A stretch of 64,000 bases of DNA, taken from NCBI RefSeq assembly GCF_040654195.1, contig NZ_JBFAHM010000013.1, positions 218,049 through 282,048 of the forward strand, in the 5' to 3' direction. Of this stretch, positions 48,350-56,449 are shown one piece after another. The number at the start of each line of letters is the position of its first letter. Position 1 is the stretch's first letter. A program made the translations under genes and the position numbers. The DNA is from Hamadaea sp013361475. Lineage in GTDB: Bacteria; Actinomycetota; Actinomycetes; Mycobacteriales; Micromonosporaceae. The notes below the pieces were generated by a model. It saw only the letters and a program-made list of their open reading frames with translations. It did no database searches and had not been told where the DNA came from.

Positions 48350-49316
48350 CGGAGATCGCGCGCAGGTGGCCGCGCGAAGACCGGGGGTCCACTGTGGCTT
48401 CGGTGACGTGGGCCCGGATCCCGCCCGTCTCGGTGGGCAGCCAGACGTCGACCTCCCGGGGCCGGGCGGCCGTCCCCCGGCCCCGGGCGGCGATCGTCAG
48501 GTGCCGGCACCGCAGCCGGCCGTGCCCGGGACCCAGCCCCTGCCACTGCGCGCCGACCGGTTCGAGGACCAGGTCGGCGGAGTCCCAGGGGCCCATCGGG
48601 AGCAGGACGCTGCCCCGCAGCCGGGCGCGGGCGGACAGCCGCGCGGCGATCTGCGGGGTCACCGGCTCCCGGACGGCCACGACCACCAGGTCGAACCCGT
48701 CGAGCAGGGTGGCGACGACCTCCTGCCACTTGGCGCCGGGGTGGGGCACCAGGGCCAGCCGTTCGAGGACGATGCCGAGTTCGGCGGCGGCGGCCACCCC
48801 GAGGTCGGGCAGCCCCACGATGGCGCACCAGGAACCCGCCTGGGACGCCTCGGCGAGCAACGCGAGCATCACCGAGGTGCCGCCCCAGCTCGTCCGGTCG
48901 GCCGACCGCAACGGGGTCAGTCTCGGAGTTCGAGCGCTGCGTGCGGCGGCTGCCCTGGTCGCCGCCGCACGCAGCGCCCCGCCCGGCGGGCCGTCCCCGC
49001 CGGGGGTCTGGAGTGCCCGGGTGATCGTCACCGTGCTCCCCCGCCGCAGGCCGCCGCCGGGGAGCAGCGGCTGCAGCGCGGCCGTCACCGGCAGCATCCG
49101 GGTGACGTCGTCGCCGGCGAGTTCCCCGGCCGTGGTCACGGATTCGGCCGCCGCGGCGACGCCGGCCGCGGCCCGGGATCCGCCGCCCGAGCCGGCTGAG
49201 CTGCCGGAGCCGGCCGTCAGCCGCCGGCCCCGGGTGGTCGAGCCGACCGTGATCGGCCCGGCCCCGGACGAGGCCACCAGCTCGGCGAGTTCCGCCGCCC
49301 GCCGTGCGCTGGACAT
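48342..49316 (-). CDS. ImuA-prime, RecA-like mutasome protein
   Basis: A 324-residue protein in the imuA-prime position directly before imuB. It has a RecA-fold-like centre with LQPLLPGGGLRRGSTVTI, ASQAGSWCAIVGLPDLGVAAAAELGI and DGFDLVVVAVREPV. The Walker A is degenerate (no GKT). The region 48-63 is Gly/Ser-rich and low-complexity. The call rests on neighbours plus these motifs. In mycobacteria ImuA-prime binds ImuB and is needed for SOS mutagenesis. Confidence 0.82.
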   Translation of the reverse strand: MSSARRAAELAELVASSGAGPITVGSTTRGRRLTAGSGSSAGSGGGSRAAAGVAAAAESVTTAGELAGDDVTRMLPVTAALQPLLPGGGLRRGSTVTITRALQTPGGDGPPGGALRAAATRAAAARSARTPRLTPLRSADRTSWGGTSVMLALLAEASQAGSWCAIVGLPDLGVAAAAELGIVLERLALVPHPGAKWQEVVATLLDGFDLVVVAVREPVTPQIAARLSARARLRGSVLLPMGPWDSADLVLEPVGAQWQGLGPGHGRLRCRHLTIAARGRGTAARPREVDVWLPTETGGIRAHVTEATVDPRSSRGHLRAISGG

Positions 49317-49344
49317 GGTTGTGCCGCTCCCCCCGCTCGGTGTG

Positions 49345-49794
49345 TCAGGCCACCAGGGCGGGATGGGACAGGCCCAGCGAGCCCTGGACGACGTCGATGA
49401 ACTGGCCGGCGGCGCGCACCAGGTCGTCGGCCTCCCGGGTGGTCACCTTGGCGATGCCGGCCTCGGCGGCCGACCGCTTGGCGGCGCCGGCGGCGAAGAA
49501 TTCGGCCCATTTCGCCAGGTCGGGGGCGACCTTGACGAGCAGGAGCCAGGCGCTGGTCACCTGGGACCGGCGACGACCGGCGACCGGCTGGGCGCGCATG
49601 GCGAGGACGGCGGCGGCCGCACGCAGGGCGGCCAGATGAGCGGTGGCGTATCGCTGGGCGGCCGACGGCGCGGCGGACGCCTCGAGGATGCCTCGGCGGG
49701 CCAGCGCGATCAGCTCGACGGGGGTGCGATGGGGCAGCAGATGGGCGGAGACGGGAGTACGGGCGGCGCCCGCGATCAACGATGGCGTAGTCAT
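49345..49794 (-). CDS. SAV_6107 family HEPN domain protein
   Basis: A 149-residue helical protein resembling the SAV_6107 HEPN family (MTTPSLIAGAARTPVSAH, TPVELIALARRGILEA, AAQRYATAHLAALRAAAAVLAM, AWLLLVKVAPDLAKWAEFFAAGA). It is the first gene of the strand that continues to imuA-prime and imuB (28-base gap), behind paired LexA boxes. The frame is open to a GTG at 50124 behind GGGGGAGCGG, but the extra 110 residues look like non-coding GC-rich sequence. A role in SOS is inference from position. Confidence 0.8.
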   Translation of the reverse strand: MTTPSLIAGAARTPVSAHLLPHRTPVELIALARRGILEASAAPSAAQRYATAHLAALRAAAAVLAMRAQPVAGRRRSQVTSAWLLLVKVAPDLAKWAEFFAAGAAKRSAAEAGIAKVTTREADDLVRAAGQFIDVVQGSLGLSHPALVA

Positions 49795-50157
49795 CTGTGC
49801 GTCTCCATTTCGGCGGTCGACGGTCGGGTCGAACACACCACTGCGGGGGAAGACGCAGCAGCTCGCGGCTGCTTCACCACCTCGCGTACGCAAGGCGGGG
49901 GCGCGGCGGTGGTCGGCGTCGCCGCCACCGCCTCGCCGGCTGGCCGGGGGGTGTGGAGCTTCCCCACACCACACCCGACCGGCCAACCGATCGGGCACGC
50001 CACCCGCCACCCGGGGGTCGGGTGGGCGGCGGATGGCGATCCCGCCTGTCAGAACCACGGACACCGCGAATGCCCTGCGGTTCTGGAGTGGCGCGCTGCG
50101 CAAGCGCGCCGCCTGCGGGGTCACGGCCGCGAACCGCTCCCCCTGCAGGACACTCTA
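49795..50157. other. Leader between the LexA boxes and the HEPN gene
   Basis: This 363-base stretch has no convincing gene. It would be the untranslated leader of the mutasome operon if transcription starts at the LexA-overlapping promoter. It contains G/C-rich hairpins, for example around GTCGGGTGTGG. An open frame in phase with the HEPN gene crosses it but has atypical composition. Confidence 0.5.
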
Positions 50158-50194
50158 TTCGAACACTGTTCGAAAGTCTAGAACGCTCGTTCGA
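50158..50194. promoter_or_regulatory. Two LexA (SOS) boxes and mutasome promoter
   Basis: TTCGAACACTGTTCGAA (50158-50174) is a perfect palindromic match to the actinobacterial LexA box, and GAACGCTCGTTC (50181-50192) is a good second one. On the minus strand a -35-like TAGACT and -10 TAGAGT flank the first box at 17-base spacing. LexA would therefore repress the HEPN-imuA-prime-imuB transcript. The boxes also lie about 100 bases before ybaK on the plus strand, which might be affected. Confidence 0.9.
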
Positions 50195-50292
50195 ACTCTT
50201 CAGCAAGTCTACCGCGAGGGTACGACAAAAACCGACCCCGCGGCGGCGCGCTGCCGAACCCCCTTCCCGCCGCCAGGTGGGACAATCGCGTC

Positions 50293-50781
50293 ATGCATGA
50301 CCACCCCAACGTCCGCGCCGTGCAGGACGCCCTCGCCTGCGCCGACGCGGTGGACGGCAGCGGCCGCCCCAGCAGCATCCGCATCCTCCCGGAGGCGGTG
50401 CACACCGCGGCGCTGGCCGCGGCCGCGCTCGGCGTCGAGGTCGGCCAGATCGCCAACTCGCTGATCTTCTCGGCTGACGGCGATCCCCTCCTCGTCCTCA
50501 CCTCGGGCGCGCATCGCGTGGACACCAAGCTGATCGCCCGGACCCTCGAACTGTCGCGTGTGGACCGGGCTACGCCGGAGTTCGTCCGCGAGCACACGGG
50601 CCAAGCCATCGGCGGCGTCGCGCCGCTCGGTCACCCCAAGCCGGTGCGCACGCTCGTCGATCAGGCACTCGAAGGGTACGCCGAGGTCTGGGCGGCCGGC
50701 GGAGTGCCCCAGTCGGTCTTCCCCACCACCTACGCCGAGCTGCTGCGGATCACCGGCGGCGTACCCGTGAAGGTGAACTGA
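50293..50781 (+). CDS. YbaK/EbsC family aminoacyl-tRNA deacylase-like protein
   Basis: A 162-residue protein of the YbaK/ProX editing superfamily, which hydrolyses mischarged tRNAs such as Ala- or Cys-tRNA-Pro. Motifs include ANSLIFSADGDPLLVLTSGAHRVD, EHTGQAIGGVAPLGHP and VWAAGGVPQSVFPTTYAEL. The start MHDHPNVRAV is the first ATG after a weak ribosome binding site. It is followed after 3 bases by the GNAT gene. Confidence 0.92.
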   Translation: MHDHPNVRAVQDALACADAVDGSGRPSSIRILPEAVHTAALAAAALGVEVGQIANSLIFSADGDPLLVLTSGAHRVDTKLIARTLELSRVDRATPEFVREHTGQAIGGVAPLGHPKPVRTLVDQALEGYAEVWAAGGVPQSVFPTTYAELLRITGGVPVKVN

Positions 50782-50784
50782 CCC

Positions 50785-51330
50785 ATGGGCATCCGGCTGA
50801 TCGCCTGGACTCCGGAGGATCTGCAACGGCGCCTGCCCGAGGTCATCGAGGTCTACGGCGAGGCGATGGGACACTCCGGCGCGGACCTGCAGGCCCGCGC
50901 CGGGCGATTCGCCGCCCACGTACGCCGGCCCGACGTCCGGGGTGTGGCCACGCTGACGACGGACGGGCAGTTGCTCGGCTTCGGCTACGGCTACCCGGGC
51001 GGCCCCGGCCAGTGGTGGCACGACCAGGTCAGCTCGGCGCTGGACGCCGATCAGCGCAAACTCTGGATGACCGACCCGTTCGAGGTCGTCGAGTTGCACG
51101 TACGCCCGGCGGCGCAGGGCCACGGCATCGGCGCCCAGCAGCTCAACGCCCTGCTGAGGATGGCGACCGGGCAGACCGCGCTGCTGTCCACACCGGAGGC
51201 GGACGAGCAGAAGTCCCGGGCCTGGCGGCTCTACCGCCGGTTCGGCTTCTCCGACGTGCTGCGCCATTTCCTCTTCCCGGGCGATTTCCGCCCGTTCGCC
51301 GTGCTGGGCCGCCCGCTCCCGCTCGACTGA
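50785..51330 (+). CDS. GNAT family N-acetyltransferase
   Basis: A 181-residue GNAT protein with the acetyl-CoA loop VRPAAQGHGIGAQQLN, the beta-strand ELHV and the C-terminal SRAWRLYRRFGFSDVLRHFLFPG. It follows ybaK with a 3-base gap and is probably co-transcribed. The substrate is unknown. A 32-bp perfect inverted repeat begins 13 bases after its stop. Confidence 0.88.
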   Translation: MGIRLIAWTPEDLQRRLPEVIEVYGEAMGHSGADLQARAGRFAAHVRRPDVRGVATLTTDGQLLGFGYGYPGGPGQWWHDQVSSALDADQRKLWMTDPFEVVELHVRPAAQGHGIGAQQLNALLRMATGQTALLSTPEADEQKSRAWRLYRRFGFSDVLRHFLFPGDFRPFAVLGRPLPLD

Positions 51331-51343
51331 CCCCGTCCCGTCG

Positions 51344-51410
51344 GGCGCTGGATCAGGGATCCGGGTCGAATCTTGGGGCAAGATTCGACCCGGATCCCTG
51401 ATCCAGCGCC
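51344..51410. repeat. 32-bp perfect inverted repeat hairpin
   Basis: Arms 51344-51375 and 51379-51410 are perfect complements around a GGG loop, beginning GGCGCTGGATCAGGG and ending CCCTGATCCAGCGCC. It lies between the convergent GNAT gene and membrane protein gene. It could be a bidirectional terminator, though no T-tract follows, or a palindromic repeat; related arms occur at 41.34-41.52 kb. Confidence 0.95.
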
Positions 51411-51444
51411 ATATCCGGGAACAGCAGGCCAGCGGAGCAGCGGG

Positions 51445-52194
51445 TCAGCGGCTGAGTCCCTTGCGGACGACCCCCAGCAGTTGCACGAACCCGAACAGAC
51501 CGAGCAACGCCCACAGGGCGAGCACGAGGGTGCTGGTCCCGGCGGGCAGGTCGTCGGCGAGCGGGGCGACCACGCCCGCGATCAGCAGCAGGGCGAAGGT
51601 GGACGCGATCCGCAGTGGACGGTCGCCGACTGTCGACGTCCCGGCCGGGCGCATCCCCGCGGCCATGGCCCGGGCTCGCACGTATTCGTGCGCCGCCATC
51701 AGCACCCCGCAGGCGAGGATGAGGAGCGTGGCGGCGCCCAGTGCGGCGGCCGCCCACAGCCAGCAGATCTCGGCCGCCCGTTCGGCGAGGCTGCGGTAGA
51801 ACGCGTCCCGGCGCATCGACCCGCCCAGCAGGACGCTCACCGCCCGGCTGGCCGCCTCGCCGAGCAGGCCGACCGCCATGAGGACGACGGCGAGCAACGG
51901 CCAGCGCCCGCCGCCGGCCGAGATCAGGGGGACGAACAGCGCGGCCAGCACCGCGCACGCGGTCGTCGCCGCGGCGGTGCCCCCGATCCGGGTCAGCGCG
52001 ATTCCGCACTTGTACGCCAGCCGGGCCCACCACCGTTGCCCAGGCCCGGCGTGCCGGAGGTCGAAGCCCTCGTTCGCGGCGGCCCAGGCCGTCACGAACC
52101 GCGGCCAGTCCATGATCGCCCGCGGGTTCACAGCGGGTTCGGCGAGCACTTCGCCTTCGGTCGCGGTCCAGTCCGTCGCCCCGTCGCCGATCAT
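51445..52194 (-). CDS. Hypothetical multi-pass membrane protein
   Basis: A 249-residue protein with five or six hydrophobic segments (about 70-92, 98-118, 143-167, 194-214, 220-240). Its N-terminal soluble part contains WPRFVTAWAAANEGFDLRHAGPGQRWWARLAYKCG. A remote resemblance to CDP-alcohol transferases was considered, but the required DGxxAR motif is absent. I do not recognise the family. Confidence 0.75.
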   Translation of the reverse strand: MIGDGATDWTATEGEVLAEPAVNPRAIMDWPRFVTAWAAANEGFDLRHAGPGQRWWARLAYKCGIALTRIGGTAAATTACAVLAALFVPLISAGGGRWPLLAVVLMAVGLLGEAASRAVSVLLGGSMRRDAFYRSLAERAAEICWLWAAAALGAATLLILACGVLMAAHEYVRARAMAAGMRPAGTSTVGDRPLRIASTFALLLIAGVVAPLADDLPAGTSTLVLALWALLGLFGFVQLLGVVRKGLSR

Positions 52195-52213
52195 GATCCC
52201 CCGCTGTCGCGTC

Positions 52214-53131
52214 CTACACGAGCGCTCCCTCTCGCAGGTTGCGCCAGACCTCCCGGCTGGAGGTCGATCTGTTCAACGTGATGAGGTGCAATCCGGGTGC
52301 GCCCTCGGCGAGAAGTCGATCACTCAGGGCGGTCGCGACCTCCACGCCGATCGCGCGTACCGCCGTGGCGTCGTCACCGACCTCGCGCAGCCGCGCGGCC
52401 AGGGCCACGGGGAAGACCATGCCGGTGAGCTGGGCGAACCGCTCGATCTGCGAGACGTTCGTGACCGGCATGACGCCGGGCACGATGGGGTTGTCGTAGC
52501 CGCGGGCCGCGACCGCGTCGCGCAGCCGGACGTAGTCCTCCCAGTTGAAGAAGATCTGGGTGATCGCGAAGTCGGCGCCGAGCTGGAACTTGCGCACGAG
52601 GGTGTCGACGTCTTCGGCCAGCGACCGCGACCGCGGATGCTGCTCGACGAACGCGGCCACTCCGACGCAGAAGTCGCCGCTCTCCCGCACGAGCCGGACC
52701 AGCTCGTCGGCGTGGGTCAGGCCGTTCGGATGGGCGATCCACTCGGCCTGCGGGTCGCCGGGCGGATCGCCGCGCACCGTCAGCACGTTGCGCACGCCGG
52801 CGTCCGCGTAATGCCCGATGACGTTGCGCAGCTCGGCCACGGAGTGGTTCACCGCGGTGAGGTGGCCCATCGGGACCAGGGTGGTCTCCCCGGCGATCCG
52901 CTCGGTCCAGGCCACGGTCGTGTCGCGGGTCGTGCCGCCCGCGCCATAGGTGATCGACACGTACGCCGGGCGCAGCGCCTCCAGCTCGCGGATCGCCTGC
53001 CACAGCAGCACGTCGCCCTCGGGCGTCTTGGGCGCGAAGAACTCGAACGAGATCGTCGGCTCCGGCGAGGCGAGCAGGTGTCCCACGGTCGGCCGGTCGC
53101 CGGGGAAGGTCGAGGGGGCGCCCAGGGTCAT
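52214..53131 (-). CDS. metF: 5,10-methylenetetrahydrofolate reductase MetF
   Basis: MetF reduces methylene-THF to methyl-THF for methionine synthesis. The 305-residue TIM-barrel flavoprotein has ISFEFFAPKTPEGD, VSITYGAGGTTRDTT, NVLTVRGDPPGDPQ and FAITQIFFNWEDY. In Mtb the homologous Rv2172c lies beside idsA2, mptA and Rv2175c, as here, supporting conserved order. It is 19 bases upstream of the membrane protein gene. Confidence 0.95.
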   Translation of the reverse strand: MTLGAPSTFPGDRPTVGHLLASPEPTISFEFFAPKTPEGDVLLWQAIRELEALRPAYVSITYGAGGTTRDTTVAWTERIAGETTLVPMGHLTAVNHSVAELRNVIGHYADAGVRNVLTVRGDPPGDPQAEWIAHPNGLTHADELVRLVRESGDFCVGVAAFVEQHPRSRSLAEDVDTLVRKFQLGADFAITQIFFNWEDYVRLRDAVAARGYDNPIVPGVMPVTNVSQIERFAQLTGMVFPVALAARLREVGDDATAVRAIGVEVATALSDRLLAEGAPGLHLITLNRSTSSREVWRNLREGALV

Positions 53132-53285
53132 GCCCGTACTCTAGCGCCGACCAGGACAAACGTCCGCATCCGTCCCAATCGGTGGCCACTGCCCACGGTT
53201 CTCGCCGACGGATCCCGCCGACGGCGATGAGTTCTGGGCGTCCCGGTCGTCAGTAGGGGTGAACCCGACGACAGGAGGCCCGACC

Positions 53286-53588
53286 GTGCGCAGCCCCGAG
53301 GCGCCGTTACCCGAGCCGGTCGTCTGGGCGCTCGGCCCGGGGCTGGCCCGCGCCGACATCCCGGGGCTCTGCGACCGGTTGGAGATCCTGCTCGACGCCG
53401 TCGACGGGGTGGTGGAGTTCGACGTCAGCGCGGTCCACCGCCCGGACGCCGTCACCGTCGACGCCCTGGCCCGGCTGCACCTGGCCGCCCGGCGGCGGGG
53501 GCGGCGTATCCAGATCAGCGGTGCGAGCCCGGGGCTGGTCGCGCTGCTCTCCCTGATCGGCCTGGCCGACGTCCTCCCGCTCCGCTGA
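53286..53588 (+). CDS. STAS domain protein
   Basis: A 100-residue protein with a lone STAS fold, as in anti-anti-sigma factors: WALGPGLARADIPGLCDRLEILL, VVEFDVSAVHRPDAVTVDALARLHLAARRRG, ISGASPGLVALLSLIGLADVLPLR. The usual phosphorylated Ser/Thr site is not clear (VHRPDAVTVD, a Thr two to three residues later than expected). An AGGAGG nine bases before the GTG at 53286 sets the start. It may work with other regulators elsewhere; the adjacent ECF sigma factor is convergent. Confidence 0.85.
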   Translation: MRSPEAPLPEPVVWALGPGLARADIPGLCDRLEILLDAVDGVVEFDVSAVHRPDAVTVDALARLHLAARRRGRRIQISGASPGLVALLSLIGLADVLPLR

Positions 53589-53719
53589 GCTCCCTGCGCG
53601 ATATCAGCGTCGGGATCTCCGCGCTCTTCACCGCCGGGCTCCCTACGATCACCCAAGATCATCGCGTTATCCCCGGATGACGCGGTTATCCGGCTCGTCA
53701 GAAGCGCGTTATCCCGGGA

Positions 53720-53803
53720 CCGCCCCGCGAAGGGCACCGCCCCGCGAAGGGCACCGCCCCGCGAAGGGCACCACCCCGCGAAGGGCACCACCCCGCGAAG
53801 GGA
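53720..53803. repeat. Five 17-bp tandem repeats after the sigma gene
   Basis: About five copies of CCGCCCCGCGAAGGGCA with exact 17-base period fill the DNA just beyond the ECF sigma stop; the last two carry G to A changes. Just to the left, GCGTTATCC-type words occur three times (53663-53716). No function is apparent; the array could serve as terminator, protein site or slippage product. Confidence 0.92.
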
Positions 53804-53807
53804 CGGG

Positions 53808-54779
53808 CTAGTCGAGCCGGGACGGCAAGCCGAACAGCGGGAACAGCCGATCGGTGTCCAGGAAGTTGTTCACGTAAGCGATCTTGCCGTCGGCGATCTC
53901 GAGGACGATCAACGCCCACGGCTCGTGCCCCTGGCCGTTCGCGGCCGGCCGGTACTGCCCGAACGCCGGGCTGCCGTTCGCGGCGGTCGGGATCAGCCGG
54001 GAGTTGCGGCAGCCGTTGCCGGTGCCGAGCATCCAGGCGCGGATCTCCTCCGGGCCGCGCAGCCACATCTCCAGCGGCGGCATCGAGAGAACGACGTCCT
54101 CGTGCAGCAGCTTGGCCAGCGTGTCGAGGTCGTAACTCTCGAAGGCCGCGACGTATTTGCCCAAGAACTCCTGCTGAGCCGGGTCGAGGGCGTCCAGCGT
54201 GTCGGTCTGGGCCGTGTCGACCGTCGCGAGCGTCGCCCGCGCCCGCTGGAGCGCGCTGTTGACCGAGGCGACGCTGGTGTCGAGCAGGTCGGCCGTCTCC
54301 GCCGCCGACCACTGGAGCACCTCGCGCAGGATGAGCACGGCCCGCTGCCGGGGCGCGAGGTGCTGCAACGCCGCCACGAAGGCGAGCCGGATGCTGTCGC
54401 GCGCGACCGCGACGTCGGCGGGATCGCCGCTCGACGGCAAAACCTGGCTGTCCGGCACCGGCAGCAACCAGGTCGGCTCCGGCAGCGGCGCGTCGGGCAT
54501 CCCGGCCGCGGTCGACGCCGGCCCCAGATCCATCGGCCGCGCCCGGCGCTGGCTGCCCCCGAGCATGTCGAGGCAGACGTTGGTGGCGATGCGATACAGC
54601 CAGGACCGCAGGGCCGAGCGCCCCTCGAACCGGTCGTACGCCTTCCACGCCCGCACCATGGTCTCCTGCACGGCGTCCTCGGCCTCGAAGCCCGAGCCGA
54701 GCATCCGGTAGCAGTAGCCCGTCAGCTCGCCACGGTAGGGCTCGAGCTGTTCCGCGACATGATCAGCGATAACAGTCAC
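53808..54779 (-). CDS. ECF sigma factor with SnoaL-like C-terminal domain
   Basis: A 323-residue sigma-70 factor of the SigG/SigX5-type group. Region 2 lies at about 12-80 (YCYRMLGSGFEAEDAVQETMVRAWK, ALRSWLYRIATNVCLDML), region 4 at about 132-190 (LAPRQRAVLILREVLQWSAAETADLLDTSVASVNSALQRARATL). The C-terminal 120 residues form a SnoaL-like domain (EDVVLSMPPLEMWLRGPEEI). Such extensions replace a separate anti-sigma in some ECF groups. No anti-sigma gene is adjacent. Targets unknown. Confidence 0.92.
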   Translation of the reverse strand: MTVIADHVAEQLEPYRGELTGYCYRMLGSGFEAEDAVQETMVRAWKAYDRFEGRSALRSWLYRIATNVCLDMLGGSQRRARPMDLGPASTAAGMPDAPLPEPTWLLPVPDSQVLPSSGDPADVAVARDSIRLAFVAALQHLAPRQRAVLILREVLQWSAAETADLLDTSVASVNSALQRARATLATVDTAQTDTLDALDPAQQEFLGKYVAAFESYDLDTLAKLLHEDVVLSMPPLEMWLRGPEEIRAWMLGTGNGCRNSRLIPTAANGSPAFGQYRPAANGQGHEPWALIVLEIADGKIAYVNNFLDTDRLFPLFGLPSRLD

Positions 54780-54861
54780 AACCGCGAACCTACCCGAGAC
54801 CTACGACACCGGGAACCGGCCCGGATCAATGCAGGGAGCGGGTGGCGTCTAAGTTTGGGGC

Positions 54862-55944
54862 GTGACTTCACCGGCGGCGCCCCACCCTACCGACGAGGCG
54901 GATCTGCGCCGCCGGGTGGACGGGGCGCTGCGCGCGTTCCTCACCGATCGGCGGGCCCAGCTCCTCGCGATCGACCCCGAGCTGGCCCCCGTCTCCGACG
55001 CGATCGACGCGCTGGTCCTGGGCGGCGGCAAGCGGCTGCGGCCGGCGTTCGCGTACTGGGGATATCGGGCGGCGGGCGGAGCCGACTCGGACGCCGTCGT
55101 GGCCTCCGTCTCGGCGCTGGAGCTGGTGCAGGCCAGCGCCTTGATCCACGACGATCTCATCGACCGTTCCGACACCCGGCGCGGCGAACCGGCCGCCCAT
55201 CGGCGGTTCAGCGAACTCCACCTCAAGAACGCCTGGCACGGCGAACCCGCCGACTTCGGCGCGTCCGCCGCGATCCTGCTCGGCGACGCCTGCCTGGTCT
55301 GGTCGGACGAACTGCTGCACGCGGGCGGGCTGGACCCGGTGACGCTGGCCCGCTGCCGCCCGGTCTTCGACGCGATGCGTACGGAGGTGACCGCCGGGCA
55401 GTACCTCGACGTGCTCACCCAGGCGACCGGGGACACCTCGATGCGCCGGGCCGGGACGGTGGCCCGCTACAAGTCGGCGAAGTACACCGTCGAACGACCG
55501 TTGCTGCTCGGCGCGGCGATCGCCGACGCACCGGTGGCGCTGCGGGTGGCGTACTCGGGGTTCGGCGTACCGCTGGGTGAGGCCTTCCAGCTGCGCGACG
55601 ACATCCTCGGCGTCTTCGGCGACCCCGTCGTCACCGGCAAACCGGCCGGGGACGACCTGCGCGAAGGCAAGCGCACCTACCTCATCGCGGCCGCGCTCGA
55701 CCGGACCACCCCCGCTGAGCGGGAGGCGCTCCTCGACCGGCTCGGCAGCCCGGAACTGGACGCCGCGGGGGTCGCCACGCTTCGCGAGATCATCGTCGGC
55801 ACGGGTGCTCTCGCGCGTACCGAGGAGAGAATCGCGGAATTGACCGCCGCGGCCCTGGACGCCCTGCACGGCGCGGAGCTGGATGCCGACGGCGAGCGGA
55901 TGCTGCTGCGGCTCGCGGACGCCAGCACACGGCGGGCTACCTGA
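54862..55944 (+). CDS. Trans-polyprenyl diphosphate synthase
   Basis: A 360-residue prenyl synthase with both Asp-rich motifs, HDDLIDRSDTRRG (DDxxD as DDLID) and LRDDILGVFGD, plus GGGKRLRPAF and the GKPAGDDLREGKRTYL region. By motif it is a GGPP-type E-isoprenoid synthase and by synteny corresponds to mycobacterial idsA2 (Rv2173). It could feed polyprenyl carriers or the carotenoids implied by the lycopene cyclase at 58 kb. Chain length cannot be read with certainty. Confidence 0.93.
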   Translation: MTSPAAPHPTDEADLRRRVDGALRAFLTDRRAQLLAIDPELAPVSDAIDALVLGGGKRLRPAFAYWGYRAAGGADSDAVVASVSALELVQASALIHDDLIDRSDTRRGEPAAHRRFSELHLKNAWHGEPADFGASAAILLGDACLVWSDELLHAGGLDPVTLARCRPVFDAMRTEVTAGQYLDVLTQATGDTSMRRAGTVARYKSAKYTVERPLLLGAAIADAPVALRVAYSGFGVPLGEAFQLRDDILGVFGDPVVTGKPAGDDLREGKRTYLIAAALDRTTPAEREALLDRLGSPELDAAGVATLREIIVGTGALARTEERIAELTAAALDALHGAELDADGERMLLRLADASTRRAT

Positions 55945-56380
55945 GCACCTGCCGGAACGACTCGTAGTGGTCGTCGGTGTAGTAGATGTCGCCGCCCTGG
56001 CCGACCACCAGCCGTCGCGCGCCGCGATCCCGTGACCCCGGGGTCGGGACCGTGTACTCGTGGTAGTAGCCGCGCGCCTGCTGCGGCAGCAGGCGTTCGT
56101 TGTTGCCGAAGACGATCCCGTCCCGGTCGTACGGGTACGGCCCGCCTTTGTCGATCAGCACCAGGGTGTCGCGTGCCTGCTGCGGCAGCTGGGCGACGGC
56201 GACGGTCGGCAAGCCGGAGACGGGCGTCTTCGCACTCGCCACCGGCGCTGCGGAGGTCGCCGACGGCGCCGGGCTGTCCGTCGAGCGTCCGGCGCAGAAG
56301 CCCAGCATGGTCGCGAGGACCACGATCAGCACCGACGCCACGGCGACGAGGACGGGCAGGCGACGCCGGCTGATCTCCAT
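55937..56380 (-). CDS. Membrane-anchored or secreted guanyl-specific ribonuclease (RNase Sa/barnase type)
   Basis: A 147-residue protein with an N-terminal hydrophobic segment (about 8-29), a Ser/Ala/Pro linker and a microbial RNase domain. The domain has YPYDRDGIVFGNNERLLPQ, catalytic Glu in YYHEYTVPTPG, Arg residues in SRDRGARRLVVG and the catalytic His in YYTDDHYESF. This is the RNase Sa/barnase layout. No barstar-like inhibitor gene is next to it. It overlaps the convergent prenyl synthase gene by 8 bases. Confidence 0.92.
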   Translation of the reverse strand: MEISRRRLPVLVAVASVLIVVLATMLGFCAGRSTDSPAPSATSAAPVASAKTPVSGLPTVAVAQLPQQARDTLVLIDKGGPYPYDRDGIVFGNNERLLPQQARGYYHEYTVPTPGSRDRGARRLVVGQGGDIYYTDDHYESFRQVLR

Positions 56381-56449
56381 CCGGGCAGTGTGCCATGCGG
56401 CACCACGCCGTACGCGGATGCGACCATGTCCGCGGCGGCAGGCCGTTGT

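Noticed and set aside
49345..50124. A 259-residue version of the HEPN protein
   Set aside because: The extra N-terminal 110 residues look like translated GC-rich non-coding DNA and would make the protein far longer than the family.
51445..52194. CDP-alcohol phosphatidyltransferase
   Set aside because: The required DGxxAR...G...D...D motif is missing.
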